NCBI GenBank assembly: GCA_963820375.1
Contig: CAWFZX010000016.1
Location: 248,001 to 312,000 of the forward strand
Source of the DNA: AWTP1-13 sp963820375
Lineage (GTDB): Bacteria > Pseudomonadota > Alphaproteobacteria > Rhizobiales > Hyphomicrobiaceae
Reading direction: 5' to 3'
DNA: 64,000 nucleotides
In this document: piece after piece, positions 44,809 to 52,898 of the stretch
Numbering within the stretch: position 1 is the stretch's first letter
How the letters are laid out: the number at the start of each line of letters is the position of its first letter
Made by a program: the position numbers and the translations under genes
Notes under the pieces: model-generated
Database searches by the model: none
The model's input: the letters and a program-made list of their open reading frames with translations, nothing else
Told to the model about the DNA's origin: nothing

Positions 44809-46137
44809 CTAGCCTTCGGGACAGAGTTCGAAGGCCTTCTCCAGCGCCTGCGCTTGACTGCCGAATTGTCCGGCGATGGCGCCGTTTTTGGCATAGGCGG
44901 AGATGAAGGCCTCCGCTTCGCGCGACTCAGCGCCCTCGTTGACGTCGAGCACCGTGTAATTGACCACCTTGTCGCCCTGGGACTTGATGATCATCGCCTT
45001 CTGGCCGCCATAGCTTGCCGTCCAGACGCGACATTTCTGGGCGGCTGCGGCTGCTGGCGCCGAACCGGATTTGGCCGCAGCGGCCGTCGATGCCGTCTGC
45101 AAGCCCTTGTCCGCGCTGCCAGCCTTTTCCACCTTGCCGCTCTGGGCCGCCACCTTTGCGCTGGCCGCCGTCGCGGTGCTGGCCGCCATCGCGTTGGCGG
45201 CCCTGTCGCTGCGCTCGAGCTTGGCGCTGCCGCCATCATCGGCGGCAACTTGCGCGGCCTCCTTGATCGTCTCGGCTCCCGGGGCGTTGAGCAACCGGAA
45301 CGGTGTGGTCGCCGATGTCGCCGCTGGCGCCGAGGCTGGCTGCAAGCCGAGCGCCGAGCGTTGTTCAGCGCTTTCCACCTTGCCGGCGGCGATGGCACGT
45401 TGCGCCAATTCGGCACCAGCTGAGCGTTCGGGCTTACCTTCCGCCGGCTTGGCGTCGGCCATGCGCGTTTCCTTGCGCGCCGAAGCCTCCTGTAGCTCGG
45501 GCCTGGGATCTGGCTTGGCGCAGAACGCCTCGAAGCGCTCGGCGATGCCTTCGATCATGTGGCGATAGGAACGCGTGCCGGGGGCCCACTTGGCGGCCAG
45601 GTCGCCAAAGGTGACGGGCCGCGTGAAGCCCTGATGCCAATCCGTCAGCACACCCCACTCTTGCACCTTGCGCGTGCGTTCCGCCACCGGCTGGTCGACC
45701 CGTTCGCCGGCGTAGAGCAGCAGGTGCTGGAGATGCGCGCGCACGCCGGTGGTAATGTCCTTGAAGCTTTCGCCTGGCGCGCCGCGCCCCGTGGCTCCGA
45801 GGCCGGCAAAATTGTTCTGGCTCGGCTTCACATCGCCGGCACGGCTGCCGTTGCGGTAGCTCAGCGATCCGGTCTCGAGCAGCATCTGATAAAACGCATA
45901 ATCCCAGCGCACCCCAAGCGCCTCACCGATCTTCATGTATTCGCCGGCGATGGCCTGGAAACGCGGGTCCAGGTTCGGGTTTCGGCTCTCAAGGTAGGCG
46001 AGCAGCCGGCCAGGGGTGACGCATTGCGGCACGCTATTGCCGCGCGTGACCTTGATCGCCGGCAGGTCGGCAGCGGCGACTGGAATTGGGCTAGCAAGCA
46101 AAGCGAGAAGGAAAAACGCTCCGACGCGGCGCGGCAT
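44809..46137 (-). CDS. Exported glucosaminidase-domain protein with Ala-rich linker
   Basis: A 442-residue protein. It has a signal peptide (FFLLALLASPIPVAAAD) and a glucosaminidase-like domain (about 30-220): LLAYLESRNPNLDP, YAFYQMLLETGSLSY, then a NNFAGLGATG motif. A long Ala/Ser/Lys-rich linker (about 225-350) leads to a C-terminal small domain (CRVWTASYGGQKAMI). Peptidoglycan hydrolysis is likely from the domain, but the linker and C-terminal part have no family name that I recognise. ATG 46137 has AGGTGG upstream; the longer frame to 46341 is not supported. Confidence 0.75.
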   Translation of the reverse strand: MPRRVGAFFLLALLASPIPVAAADLPAIKVTRGNSVPQCVTPGRLLAYLESRNPNLDPRFQAIAGEYMKIGEALGVRWDYAFYQMLLETGSLSYRNGSRAGDVKPSQNNFAGLGATGRGAPGESFKDITTGVRAHLQHLLLYAGERVDQPVAERTRKVQEWGVLTDWHQGFTRPVTFGDLAAKWAPGTRSYRHMIEGIAERFEAFCAKPDPRPELQEASARKETRMADAKPAEGKPERSAGAELAQRAIAAGKVESAEQRSALGLQPASAPAATSATTPFRLLNAPGAETIKEAAQVAADDGGSAKLERSDRAANAMAASTATAASAKVAAQSGKVEKAGSADKGLQTASTAAAAKSGSAPAAAAAQKCRVWTASYGGQKAMIIKSQGDKVVNYTVLDVNEGAESREAEAFISAYAKNGAIAGQFGSQAQALEKAFELCPEG

Positions 46138-46415
46138 GGAACACCCACCTAAGTTCATCCACGTGCCCCCGGCTTGGTGGGCACACGGAGTTCCGATCTG
46201 TTGATAGGCCCTTAACGTTAAGGGCCAGTTAGCGTCCCCGCACAAGGTGCGCTGTTGCGGCCGCTTGACCCTCCCACGTGGCCTTTTCCCCCTATCCCCC
46301 GGCTGCGTCGAAGGCGAATCGCCGCGAACCGTAAGCTTCAATGTGCACTACACTTTTGGGCGCAAATTGGGCGATCGGCCCGCGACTTAGCGGCCGCGAG
46401 CAAGCCCCGCTTTGC

Positions 46416-46829
46416 TCAGGCGCGGCTGCGTTCGATCTCCACGCCGACGGAGCGGCACATCGGCAGCGCGTCGGGTTTCTCGATCTGCACCCTGACGTTT
46501 TCGACGCGCGGATCCATCAGGCAGTGCCGGGCGATGCGCTCCGCCAAGGTTTCGAGCAAATTGACGTGTTCCTGCTGCACCAGGAGGGCGATGCCCTCAA
46601 CCAGCTTGCTGTAGTCCAGTACGTCCTCCAGCCGGTCGGAAATGCCATCATAGTCGTCGCGCACGGCCAAATCCGCCGACAGCAGGATGCGCTGCTCGTA
46701 GCGCTTCTCGTGTTCGAACACGCCCACGCTGGCCACGATCTCAAAATCTCGCACGAAGACGCGCCGCAGGCCGCTTGGGCGCCGTGGCTTGGCCGTGCCG
46801 GGGTTTGCGGGCGGTGGGGATGTCGGCAT
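46416..46829 (-). CDS. folB: Dihydroneopterin aldolase
   Basis: A 137-residue FolB, which makes 6-hydroxymethyl-dihydropterin in folate synthesis. It shows RVFVRDFEIVASVGVFEHEK (FolB N-terminal pattern), then DVLDYSKLVEGI, and HVNLLETLAERIA, and ends in PDALPMCRSVGVEIER. It starts five nt after the stop of the SDR gene, in the same direction, so the two are an operon. The 278 bp between the glucosaminidase-like start and its stop hold no supported gene. Confidence 0.93.
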   Translation of the reverse strand: MPTSPPPANPGTAKPRRPSGLRRVFVRDFEIVASVGVFEHEKRYEQRILLSADLAVRDDYDGISDRLEDVLDYSKLVEGIALLVQQEHVNLLETLAERIARHCLMDPRVENVRVQIEKPDALPMCRSVGVEIERSRA

Positions 46830-46834
46830 ATCGA

Positions 46835-47602
46835 TCAGCCGCCGCTGGAGGTGACGTCGGCCGTTTGCCAGGCCAAATGCTGGCCGCCGTCGAGGGCAAG
46901 CATCTGTCCGGTCAGGGCCGGCGCGTCGAGAATGAAGGCAATGGCGGCGGCAATCTCCTCGGGTCGGGTGCTGCGGCCGAGCAGGGTGGCTTGGTATTCG
47001 GCCTGGAACTGCGCCTCGGTCTGATGCGCGCTTTGCAACACCGGGCCCGGCCCGATGGCATTGACGCGAATGCGGGGGGCAAGCGCCTGCGCCAAGGTGC
47101 GGGTGACCGCCCACAAGCCTGCCTTGGAGGCGGTGTAGGAGAAAAACTGCGGCGTCGGCTTTAGGACGCCCTGATCGATGATGTTGATGATGTTGCCGCT
47201 CGCGCCTGCCGGCAGGTGCGCGGCAAAGGCCTGGGCCAGGAACACGGGGGCCTTCAGGTTGACGGCGAGCTGGGCGTCCCAGAGCCCCGCTTGCAGCGTG
47301 CCGATGGCGTCGGGCGCAAACATGGCGGCATTGTTGATAAGGCAGGTCGGCGGGCCGAGCAGCCGGCTGCACTCGGGCACCAGGCGTTCGACGTCGCTCG
47401 ACAAGCTCAGATCAGCGCCCAAGACCGCGGTGGGGGTGCCGGCGCGGCCGAGCTGCTCGGCCAGCGCTTGTCCCTGCTGCCGCGAGGCATGGCAGTGGAT
47501 CGCCACCCGCCAGCCTCGCGCGGCGAAGTCACCGGCAAGCACCCGGCCGATGCGCTGGGCCGCGCCTGTGATGAGGACGGTCGGGGCGGTATGATCCGGC
47601 AA
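46835..47602 (-). CDS. folM: SDR oxidoreductase, pteridine-reductase/FolM-like
   Basis: A 255-residue short-chain dehydrogenase. The cofactor motif TGAAQRIG has the TGxxxRxG form seen in pteridine reductases, then NNAAMF and the active-site YTASKAGLW with Tyr and Lys. The start is TTG 47602, five bases after a GGAGG; the frame runs open to 47722. Its position just before folB supports a folate/pterin role (FolM, dihydromonapterin reductase, or alternative dihydrofolate reductase). The family is broad, so the exact substrate is an inference. Confidence 0.7.
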   Translation of the reverse strand: MPDHTAPTVLITGAAQRIGRVLAGDFAARGWRVAIHCHASRQQGQALAEQLGRAGTPTAVLGADLSLSSDVERLVPECSRLLGPPTCLINNAAMFAPDAIGTLQAGLWDAQLAVNLKAPVFLAQAFAAHLPAGASGNIINIIDQGVLKPTPQFFSYTASKAGLWAVTRTLAQALAPRIRVNAIGPGPVLQSAHQTEAQFQAEYQATLLGRSTRPEEIAAAIAFILDAPALTGQMLALDGGQHLAWQTADVTSSGG

Positions 47603-47971
47603 CAGATCCTCCAGAGGGCGCAGAAGGCAACGCCAGCGGGCTTTCGGCGCCCGGGCTCGCCCACGAAGCCTGCGCCGGGCGGGCCAGCTGGTGCTCTTAG
47701 CGCATCGGCCGGCGGCCGGCAAAACCGCAAGGCGTTAAGGCGCCGGTTGATCGGCCACGTCCGCTGCCGGCATTGCCCACCGGATCGGCACCGGGACAGG
47801 CTCAAAGCGCCCGATAATTAGGCACCGCAGCGTGAAAAAACCCCATTGCCAGCCGCCTGTTGCCGGCTTGGCACGTTGTTGTCTGCTCAACGCGAACGTG
47901 CGCCAATTCTTATTGCGTCCGGGGCCAAATGCGCGACATTGGCGAAACAACGAATCGCTAGGGAAGCTACC
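47603..47971. other. 369-bp divergent spacer between SDR-folB and the TorF-type gene
   Basis: No gene is supported. It must carry promoters for both directions. An A-rich stretch (gaaaaaaccccattg) at 47832-47846 is the only notable composition change. I could not place -35/-10 elements. Confidence 0.5.
47608..47612 (-). promoter_or_regulatory. Ribosome binding site setting the TTG start of the SDR gene
   Basis: GGAGG on the minus strand, five bases before TTG 47602. No ATG start is near the start of the Rossmann fold, so this site decides the start. Confidence 0.7.
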
Positions 47972-48859
47972 ATGACAGTAAGATTTCCGGCACTTGCGGC
48001 GCCATCCGCAGCTGCGTTCGCGCTCGCATTTTTGGCTGGATCGGCCCATGCCGACGGCATGCGCCGCGGCAGCGTCAAGGATGCACCACCTCCCCCGCCG
48101 CAGGAACGTTGCAAGCTCTCGGCCAATATCGGGCTGGCAACCGAATACGTCTTCCGCGGCGTCTCGCAAACGCAGGAGGGGCCGGCGGTCCAGGGTGGTT
48201 TCGACGCAACTTGCGGCATGTTCTATGCCGGCGTCTGGGCCTCCAACCTCGATTGGGGTGCCAACGAGGGCACCAACATCGCCAATATCGAGATGGATTG
48301 GTACGCTGGCATCAAATTCAACACCCACCGCATCGCCTGGGATGTGGGCGTGATCTACTACACCTATCCCAGAGGGGCTGACATTGCAGTTGTTTCCCTG
48401 ACGGACCCCACCATCGTCAAGGCAGACTTCAACTACGTCGAACTGAAAGTCGGTGCCAGCGCCGAACTCTGGAAGGATGGCACGCTGGGGGTGACGGGAT
48501 TCTTCTCGCCGGACTACCAGTATGAGACCGGAAACGTGTGGACCGTAGAGGCCGCCTTCACGCAGAACCTGCGGAAGTTCATGTTCATCGGACGTGAATG
48601 GTCGCCAAGCGTCAGCGCCCTCATTGGCTATCAGGCCGCCACCGGCAACGAAGCGGACAAAGCACGCTACCTCGGCAACGTCACCGGGGATGACGACCAC
48701 TACGTCTATTGGAATGCCGGCTTGACCCTCGGCTTCCTGGAGAAATGGTCGGTGGATTTGCGCTATTGGGATACCAACATCGACCGGGCGGATGACTGCA
48801 AAGGCCCTCTGTTTGCCTGCGACGAGCGCTTCGTGGCAACGCTCAAATTTACCTACTGA
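47972..48859 (+). CDS. TorF-family outer membrane protein
   Basis: A 295-residue protein with a signal peptide (AFLAGSAHAD, residue about 25) and repeated amphipathic beta strands, ending in FVATLKFTY with an aromatic last residue. The stretch NIGLATEYVFRGVSQTQ matches the TIGR02001/TorF family of gammaproteobacterial-style outer membrane channels. The family has no defined substrate. A strong hairpin follows the stop at 22 nt. Start ATG 47972; the frame is open from 47846. Confidence 0.82.
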   Translation: MTVRFPALAAPSAAAFALAFLAGSAHADGMRRGSVKDAPPPPPQERCKLSANIGLATEYVFRGVSQTQEGPAVQGGFDATCGMFYAGVWASNLDWGANEGTNIANIEMDWYAGIKFNTHRIAWDVGVIYYTYPRGADIAVVSLTDPTIVKADFNYVELKVGASAELWKDGTLGVTGFFSPDYQYETGNVWTVEAAFTQNLRKFMFIGREWSPSVSALIGYQAATGNEADKARYLGNVTGDDDHYVYWNAGLTLGFLEKWSVDLRYWDTNIDRADDCKGPLFACDERFVATLKFTY

Positions 48860-49252
48860 GGCCCAGCCGCCAACAGTGCCAACGGGCCCCTTTTGGGGCC
48901 CGTTGCTGTTTGGCGCCGTCCCTCGCCCGATCGAGGGGACCCGCGAGCCCGCATTTGGCCAAGGCCTCGCGCGGGCAGGCGCTGGCGGATCCGCCGCCCG
49001 CCATCAGGCAACGTCGCTGCCGGCACCGCGGAAAGGGCCTCTGGCCCCGTCGGACCCAAAGTCGCCGCCTCAGGTCTGAGGCCATGCCGAGCGACAAGAA
49101 AGGGAGCCCCCCTGGGGCTGGAGCCGAGCCCTGGGGCACCGCCCGGCGCCAGCGGCCAGCGGACCTCGGCTCAGGTCCTGGCCGCCTCTCCCCGGAGGCG
49201 CCAAGAGCGCCGGCACTGGACCTAGGGCGGCAGCCCCCTTAAGTCAGGGTTC
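48860..49252. other. 393-bp spacer before uvrC
   Basis: Apart from the terminator hairpin at its 5' end, nothing is supported. Several Pro/Arg-rich frames are open only because the sequence is GC-rich. The promoter for uvrC probably lies here. Confidence 0.5.
48881..48904 (+). terminator. Terminator hairpin after the TorF-type gene
   Basis: A perfect 10-bp stem (aacgggcccc/ggggcccgtt) with a tttt loop, 22 nt after the stop at 48859. It is followed by gctgttt, a poor T-tract. Outside it, aacag (48872-48876) and ctgtt (48906-48910) extend the pairing. Confidence 0.6.
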
Positions 49253-51385
49253 ATGTCCAATACGACGGCGCGCGCAAAGCCTCTCGGTTTGACCCCAGCG
49301 CCCCAGGCCGCTGCGGCGGCGGGGCAGCCGCCGACCGGGGTCGCGGTGATCGCCGGCACCCTCAAGAGCTTGCCCAATGGTCCTGGCGTCTACCGCATGA
49401 TCGATGCCGCTGGCGTCGTCATCTACGTGGGCAAGGCGCGCAACCTGAAGGCGCGGGTGACGAGTTATGCCCGCGCCGGCAATCATCCCGCCCGCATCCT
49501 GCGTTTGATTGCGGCGACCGCGGCCATGGAATTCGTCACGGTGCGCACCGAAGCCGAGGCGCTGCTGCTCGAGGCCAACCTGATCAAGCGCTTTCGGCCG
49601 CGCTACAATGTGCTGCTGCGTGATGACAAGTCGTTTCCCTATATCTTAATCGCGACCGACCACCGGGCGCCGCAAATCCTGAAACACCGGGGCGCACGCA
49701 ATCGCAAAGGCGAATATTTCGGCCCGTTCGCGTCGGCCGGCGCCGTCAACCGCACCATTAATATGCTGGAGCGGGCGTTTCTGCTGCGGTCCTGCTCGGA
49801 CGCCGTATTCGAGAGCCGCAGCCGTCCCTGCCTGCTGCATCAGATTAAGCGCTGTTCGGCGCCGTGCACGGGCCTGATTGGCCTCGAGGACTACAATGCG
49901 CTGGTCGAGGAAGCGCGCCGCTTTCTGCGCGGCGAAAGTCAGAATGCGCGTCAGATGTACCAGCGGCTGATGGAGGAGGCGTCGGCCAATCTCGATTTCG
50001 AGCGGGCCGCCGTCTACCGCAATCGGCTGTGGGCGCTGGCTCACGTTACCGCCGATCAGTCCATCAACCTGGAGGGCATCGAGGAAGCAGACGTCTTCGC
50101 CGCGCATCAGGAAGCAGGGCAGATCGGTATTCAGGTGTTCTTCTTTCGCTCCGGCCAAAACTGGGGTAATCGCGCCTACTTTCCGCGCGCCGATCGGACG
50201 CTCGGCGTCGCCGAGGTGCTGGAGAGCTTTATCGCCCAGTTCTACGATGACAAGCCGGTGCCCTCGTGCATCCTCCTCTCGCACAAATTGCCGAACGAGG
50301 CGCTGCTGGCCGAAGCACTGTCGACCAAAGCGGAGCGCAAGGTCGAGGTCAACACGCCGCAGCGCGGCGCCAAGGTCGGTATCGTCGAGCATGCCAGCCA
50401 GAACGCCAGGGAGGCGCTGGCACGCCGGTTGGCGGAAAGCGCATCACAGCGCCAGTTGCTCACAGGGCTCGGCAACCGTCTTGGTCTTGGGTGTGCGCCG
50501 CGCCGCATCGAAGTCTTTGACAATAGCCATATCATGGGAACGCACGCCGTAGGGGCGATGATCGTTGCGGGCTCGGAAGGCTTCGTGAAGTCGCAGTATC
50601 GAAAATTCAACATCAAGTCTGCCGATCTCGTCCCTGGTGACGACTATGCCATGATGCGTGAGGTTTTGACCCGACGCTGCAAGCGGCTGGTGTTGGAGCA
50701 AGGCCTAACCACAGCCGCGGCCGCCACCGAACCGCTGCCGCCAAACAGTGGTGAGCCGGGCAGCGCCTCGCGCATCGCGCCAGCGGAGCCACCGCCGGTT
50801 GATCGGCGCGGCGGCAGCGCCCTTGCCTTCGGCGTGTTGCGTGCGGATCGTGGCGCAGATGCGCCCGGAGCCGCATCTGCCCGGGAGAGCGCGGACGCGG
50901 AGGATGCCGCAGTGAGCGACGATTTTCCGGCGCGTCCGGACCTGCTGCTGATCGATGGCGGCTCGGGGCAGCTCGCTGTGGCGCGCGAGGTTCTGGCCCA
51001 ATTTGGTCTCGACATCGCCGTGGTCGGCATCGCCAAAGGTCCAGATCGCGACGCCGGGCGCGAGCACTTCCACATTCCCGGGCGCGACAGGCCCTTGCTG
51101 CTGGAGACGCGCGATCCGGTGCTTTACTTCGTTCAGCGCCTGCGCGACGAAGCGCACCGGTTTGCGATTGGCGCGCATCGCGCCAAGCGCAGCAAGGCCC
51201 TGGGCGTTAATCCGCTCGACGAGATCGCCGGCATCGGACCCACACGCAAACGTGCGTTGCTCAAGTATTTCGGTTCAGCAAAGGCTGTGTCGCGAGCCAG
51301 CCGTGAGGATCTCCAGAGCGTGGCCGGTATCAGCGCCCAGATGGCGCAGACCATCTATGATTTCTTTCACGAGCGTCGCGACTAG
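49253..51385 (+). CDS. uvrC: UvrABC system protein C
   Basis: A 710-residue UvrC, the dual-incision nuclease of nucleotide excision repair. The GIY-YIG domain shows GVYRMIDAAGVVIYVGKARN. The UVR region has MYQRLMEEASANLDFERAA. The C-terminal RNase H-like nuclease has IEVFDNSHIMG, DGGSGQL and HRFAIGAHR. The helix-hairpin-helix pair shows IAGIGPTRKRALLKYF. Usual length is about 610-630. The excess is an Ala/Pro/Ser-rich insert of about 70 residues (about 485-560) inside the nuclease domain, before LLLIDGG. pgsA follows on the same strand. Confidence 0.95.
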   Translation: MSNTTARAKPLGLTPAPQAAAAAGQPPTGVAVIAGTLKSLPNGPGVYRMIDAAGVVIYVGKARNLKARVTSYARAGNHPARILRLIAATAAMEFVTVRTEAEALLLEANLIKRFRPRYNVLLRDDKSFPYILIATDHRAPQILKHRGARNRKGEYFGPFASAGAVNRTINMLERAFLLRSCSDAVFESRSRPCLLHQIKRCSAPCTGLIGLEDYNALVEEARRFLRGESQNARQMYQRLMEEASANLDFERAAVYRNRLWALAHVTADQSINLEGIEEADVFAAHQEAGQIGIQVFFFRSGQNWGNRAYFPRADRTLGVAEVLESFIAQFYDDKPVPSCILLSHKLPNEALLAEALSTKAERKVEVNTPQRGAKVGIVEHASQNAREALARRLAESASQRQLLTGLGNRLGLGCAPRRIEVFDNSHIMGTHAVGAMIVAGSEGFVKSQYRKFNIKSADLVPGDDYAMMREVLTRRCKRLVLEQGLTTAAAATEPLPPNSGEPGSASRIAPAEPPPVDRRGGSALAFGVLRADRGADAPGAASARESADAEDAAVSDDFPARPDLLLIDGGSGQLAVAREVLAQFGLDIAVVGIAKGPDRDAGREHFHIPGRDRPLLLETRDPVLYFVQRLRDEAHRFAIGAHRAKRSKALGVNPLDEIAGIGPTRKRALLKYFGSAKAVSRASREDLQSVAGISAQMAQTIYDFFHERRD

Positions 51386-51477
51386 GTCGGCGGCAGCGTG
51401 GGCGCGCGATCTGGCGCGTTCATGGTGACGACCAGGCCCCATTGACGCTCTCGGACCCAAGTGCTTTTTTCTGCCCA

Positions 51478-52065
51478 ATGGAACGCGCGGTGACCACACC
51501 AGGCCTTGGCAGTCTGCCCAACGTATTGACGTACTTGCGCATTCTGGCGGTGCCGGCGGTCGTCCTCTGCCTCATGGCGATCGACGGCACGGACGGCAGA
51601 TGGTGGGCCCTGGCCGTCTATGTTGTGGCCTGCCTGACGGATTGGCTCGACGGCTTTCTGGCCCGGGTCTGGCACCAGCAGTCGGCGCTGGGGCGCATGC
51701 TCGATCCGATCGCCGACAAGCTGCTGGTCGGCACCACGCTGCTGATGCTGACGTCTGACAATACCATTAGCGGCGTGCACATGGTGGCGGCGGTGATCAT
51801 CCTGTGTCGCGAGATCCTGGTGTCGGGATTGCGCGAATTTCTCGCCGAGCTGAATATGCGCGTGCATGTGACGCAGCTCGCCAAGTGGAAGACGACCGTG
51901 CAAATGATCGCGCTGGGCGTGCTGCTTGCCGGGCCGGCCGGCGACAAGATCCTGCCGGGCATCACAGCGACGGGGCTGGCGATGCTGTGGGTGGCGGCGC
52001 TGCTGACCTTGTGGACCGGTTTTGATTATCTGAAGGCCGCCGTGCGCACGGCGATCGAGAACTAG
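51478..52065 (+). CDS. pgsA: CDP-diacylglycerol-glycerol-3-phosphate 3-phosphatidyltransferase
   Basis: A 195-residue CDP-alcohol phosphatidyltransferase with several membrane helices. The signature DG-AR-G-D-D appears as DWLDGFLARV, then GRMLDPIADKLL. It makes phosphatidylglycerol-phosphate, the first step of phosphatidylglycerol and cardiolipin synthesis. ATG 51478 is preferred; TTG 51442 would add 12 residues. It starts 93 bp after uvrC and is followed after 12 bp by moaD, matching the order found in Rhizobiales. Confidence 0.93.
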   Translation: MERAVTTPGLGSLPNVLTYLRILAVPAVVLCLMAIDGTDGRWWALAVYVVACLTDWLDGFLARVWHQQSALGRMLDPIADKLLVGTTLLMLTSDNTISGVHMVAAVIILCREILVSGLREFLAELNMRVHVTQLAKWKTTVQMIALGVLLAGPAGDKILPGITATGLAMLWVAALLTLWTGFDYLKAAVRTAIEN

Positions 52066-52077
52066 TGGGCCACGCCG

Positions 52078-52335
52078 ATGCGGGTAAAGCTCTTATATTT
52101 CGCCTGGGTGCGCGAAAAAACCGGCAAGGCCGAAGAGCACGTCGAGCTGCCCTCGCATATTGACACCGTTGCCGGGCTCGTCGAGTGGCTGAAGCAGCGA
52201 GGGCCCGAGTACGCCGAGGCGTTTCAACGCGCCGAGGTCATCCGCGCCGCCGTCAATCGGACGCACGTGCGGCCGGCGGCCAGCATCGTCGGTGCTTCCG
52301 AGATTGCCTTTTTTCCACCGGTGACGGGAGGCTGA
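52078..52335 (+). CDS. moaD: Molybdopterin synthase small subunit
   Basis: An 85-residue ubiquitin-like protein with the conserved C-terminal Gly-Gly (FFPPVTGG). Its thiocarboxylated terminus supplies sulfur to make molybdopterin. The N-terminus VKLLYFAWVREKTGK is typical. It lies 12 nt after pgsA and 9 nt before moaE, so the four genes appear cotranscribed. Confidence 0.95.
   Translation: MRVKLLYFAWVREKTGKAEEHVELPSHIDTVAGLVEWLKQRGPEYAEAFQRAEVIRAAVNRTHVRPAASIVGASEIAFFPPVTGG
52327..52331 (+). promoter_or_regulatory. Ribosome binding site for moaE, start in question
   Basis: GGAGG overlaps the last codons of moaD. It is 7 nt from an in-frame CTG at 52339 (which would read Ser-Val-Arg next) and 13 nt from GTG 52345. 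Spacing favours CTG, codon habit favours GTG. Confidence 0.5.
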
Positions 52336-52344
52336 CCCCTGAGC

Positions 52345-52812
52345 GTGCGCGTCCAGACCGCCGATTTCGATGTCGGCGCCGAGATCGCTGGCCTAACCGC
52401 CGGACGCACCGATATCGGTGCCGTCGTCACCTTCACGGGCATCATGCGCGCCGACAATGACGGCAAGGCGATCGCCGGCATGATGCTCGAGCATTATCCC
52501 AGCATGACCGAAAGCGAGCTCGCGCGCGTGGAGGCGGAGGCGTGCAAACGCTGGCCCCTGCAGGCGAGCCTGATCGTGCACCGTGTCGGGGCGCTCAAGC
52601 CGGGCGACAACATTGTGTTGGTGGTCACTGCCTCGACGCATCGCCAAGCGGCGTTCAGTGCCGCTGCGTTCCTGATGGATTATCTCAAGACCAATGCCCC
52701 GTTCTGGAAGAAGGAAATCGGCGCCGACGGCCGCGGCGCGTGGGTCGAGGCCCGCGCCAGCGATGAACGGGCGGCGGGCCGTTGGCAGCTCCCGCCCGGC
52801 AGCGAAGGCTAG
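52345..52812 (+). CDS. moaE: Molybdopterin synthase catalytic subunit
   Basis: A 155-residue MoaE. It shows VTFTGIMRADNDGK, LEHYPSMTESEL, VHRVGALKPGDNIV and the active-site lysines in LKTNAPFWKKE. With MoaD it inserts two sulfur atoms into precursor Z to form molybdopterin. GTG 52345 is taken as the start, but a CTG two codons earlier fits the GGAGG spacing better. The C-terminus is Arg/Ala-rich and standard in length. Confidence 0.93.
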   Translation: MRVQTADFDVGAEIAGLTAGRTDIGAVVTFTGIMRADNDGKAIAGMMLEHYPSMTESELARVEAEACKRWPLQASLIVHRVGALKPGDNIVLVVTASTHRQAAFSAAAFLMDYLKTNAPFWKKEIGADGRGAWVEARASDERAAGRWQLPPGSEG

Positions 52813-52898
52813 GGGGCCACGGCCGCCTTGCCAGCTTTTCCCCCACCTGTACTGTCGCCTCGAGTTGAGCGGCCGCCGCCGCTGGTTCAGGAGGAAGC

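Noticed and set aside
48893..49225. 110-residue frame before uvrC
   Set aside because: Pro/Arg-rich, starts inside the terminator hairpin and has no family or ribosome site.
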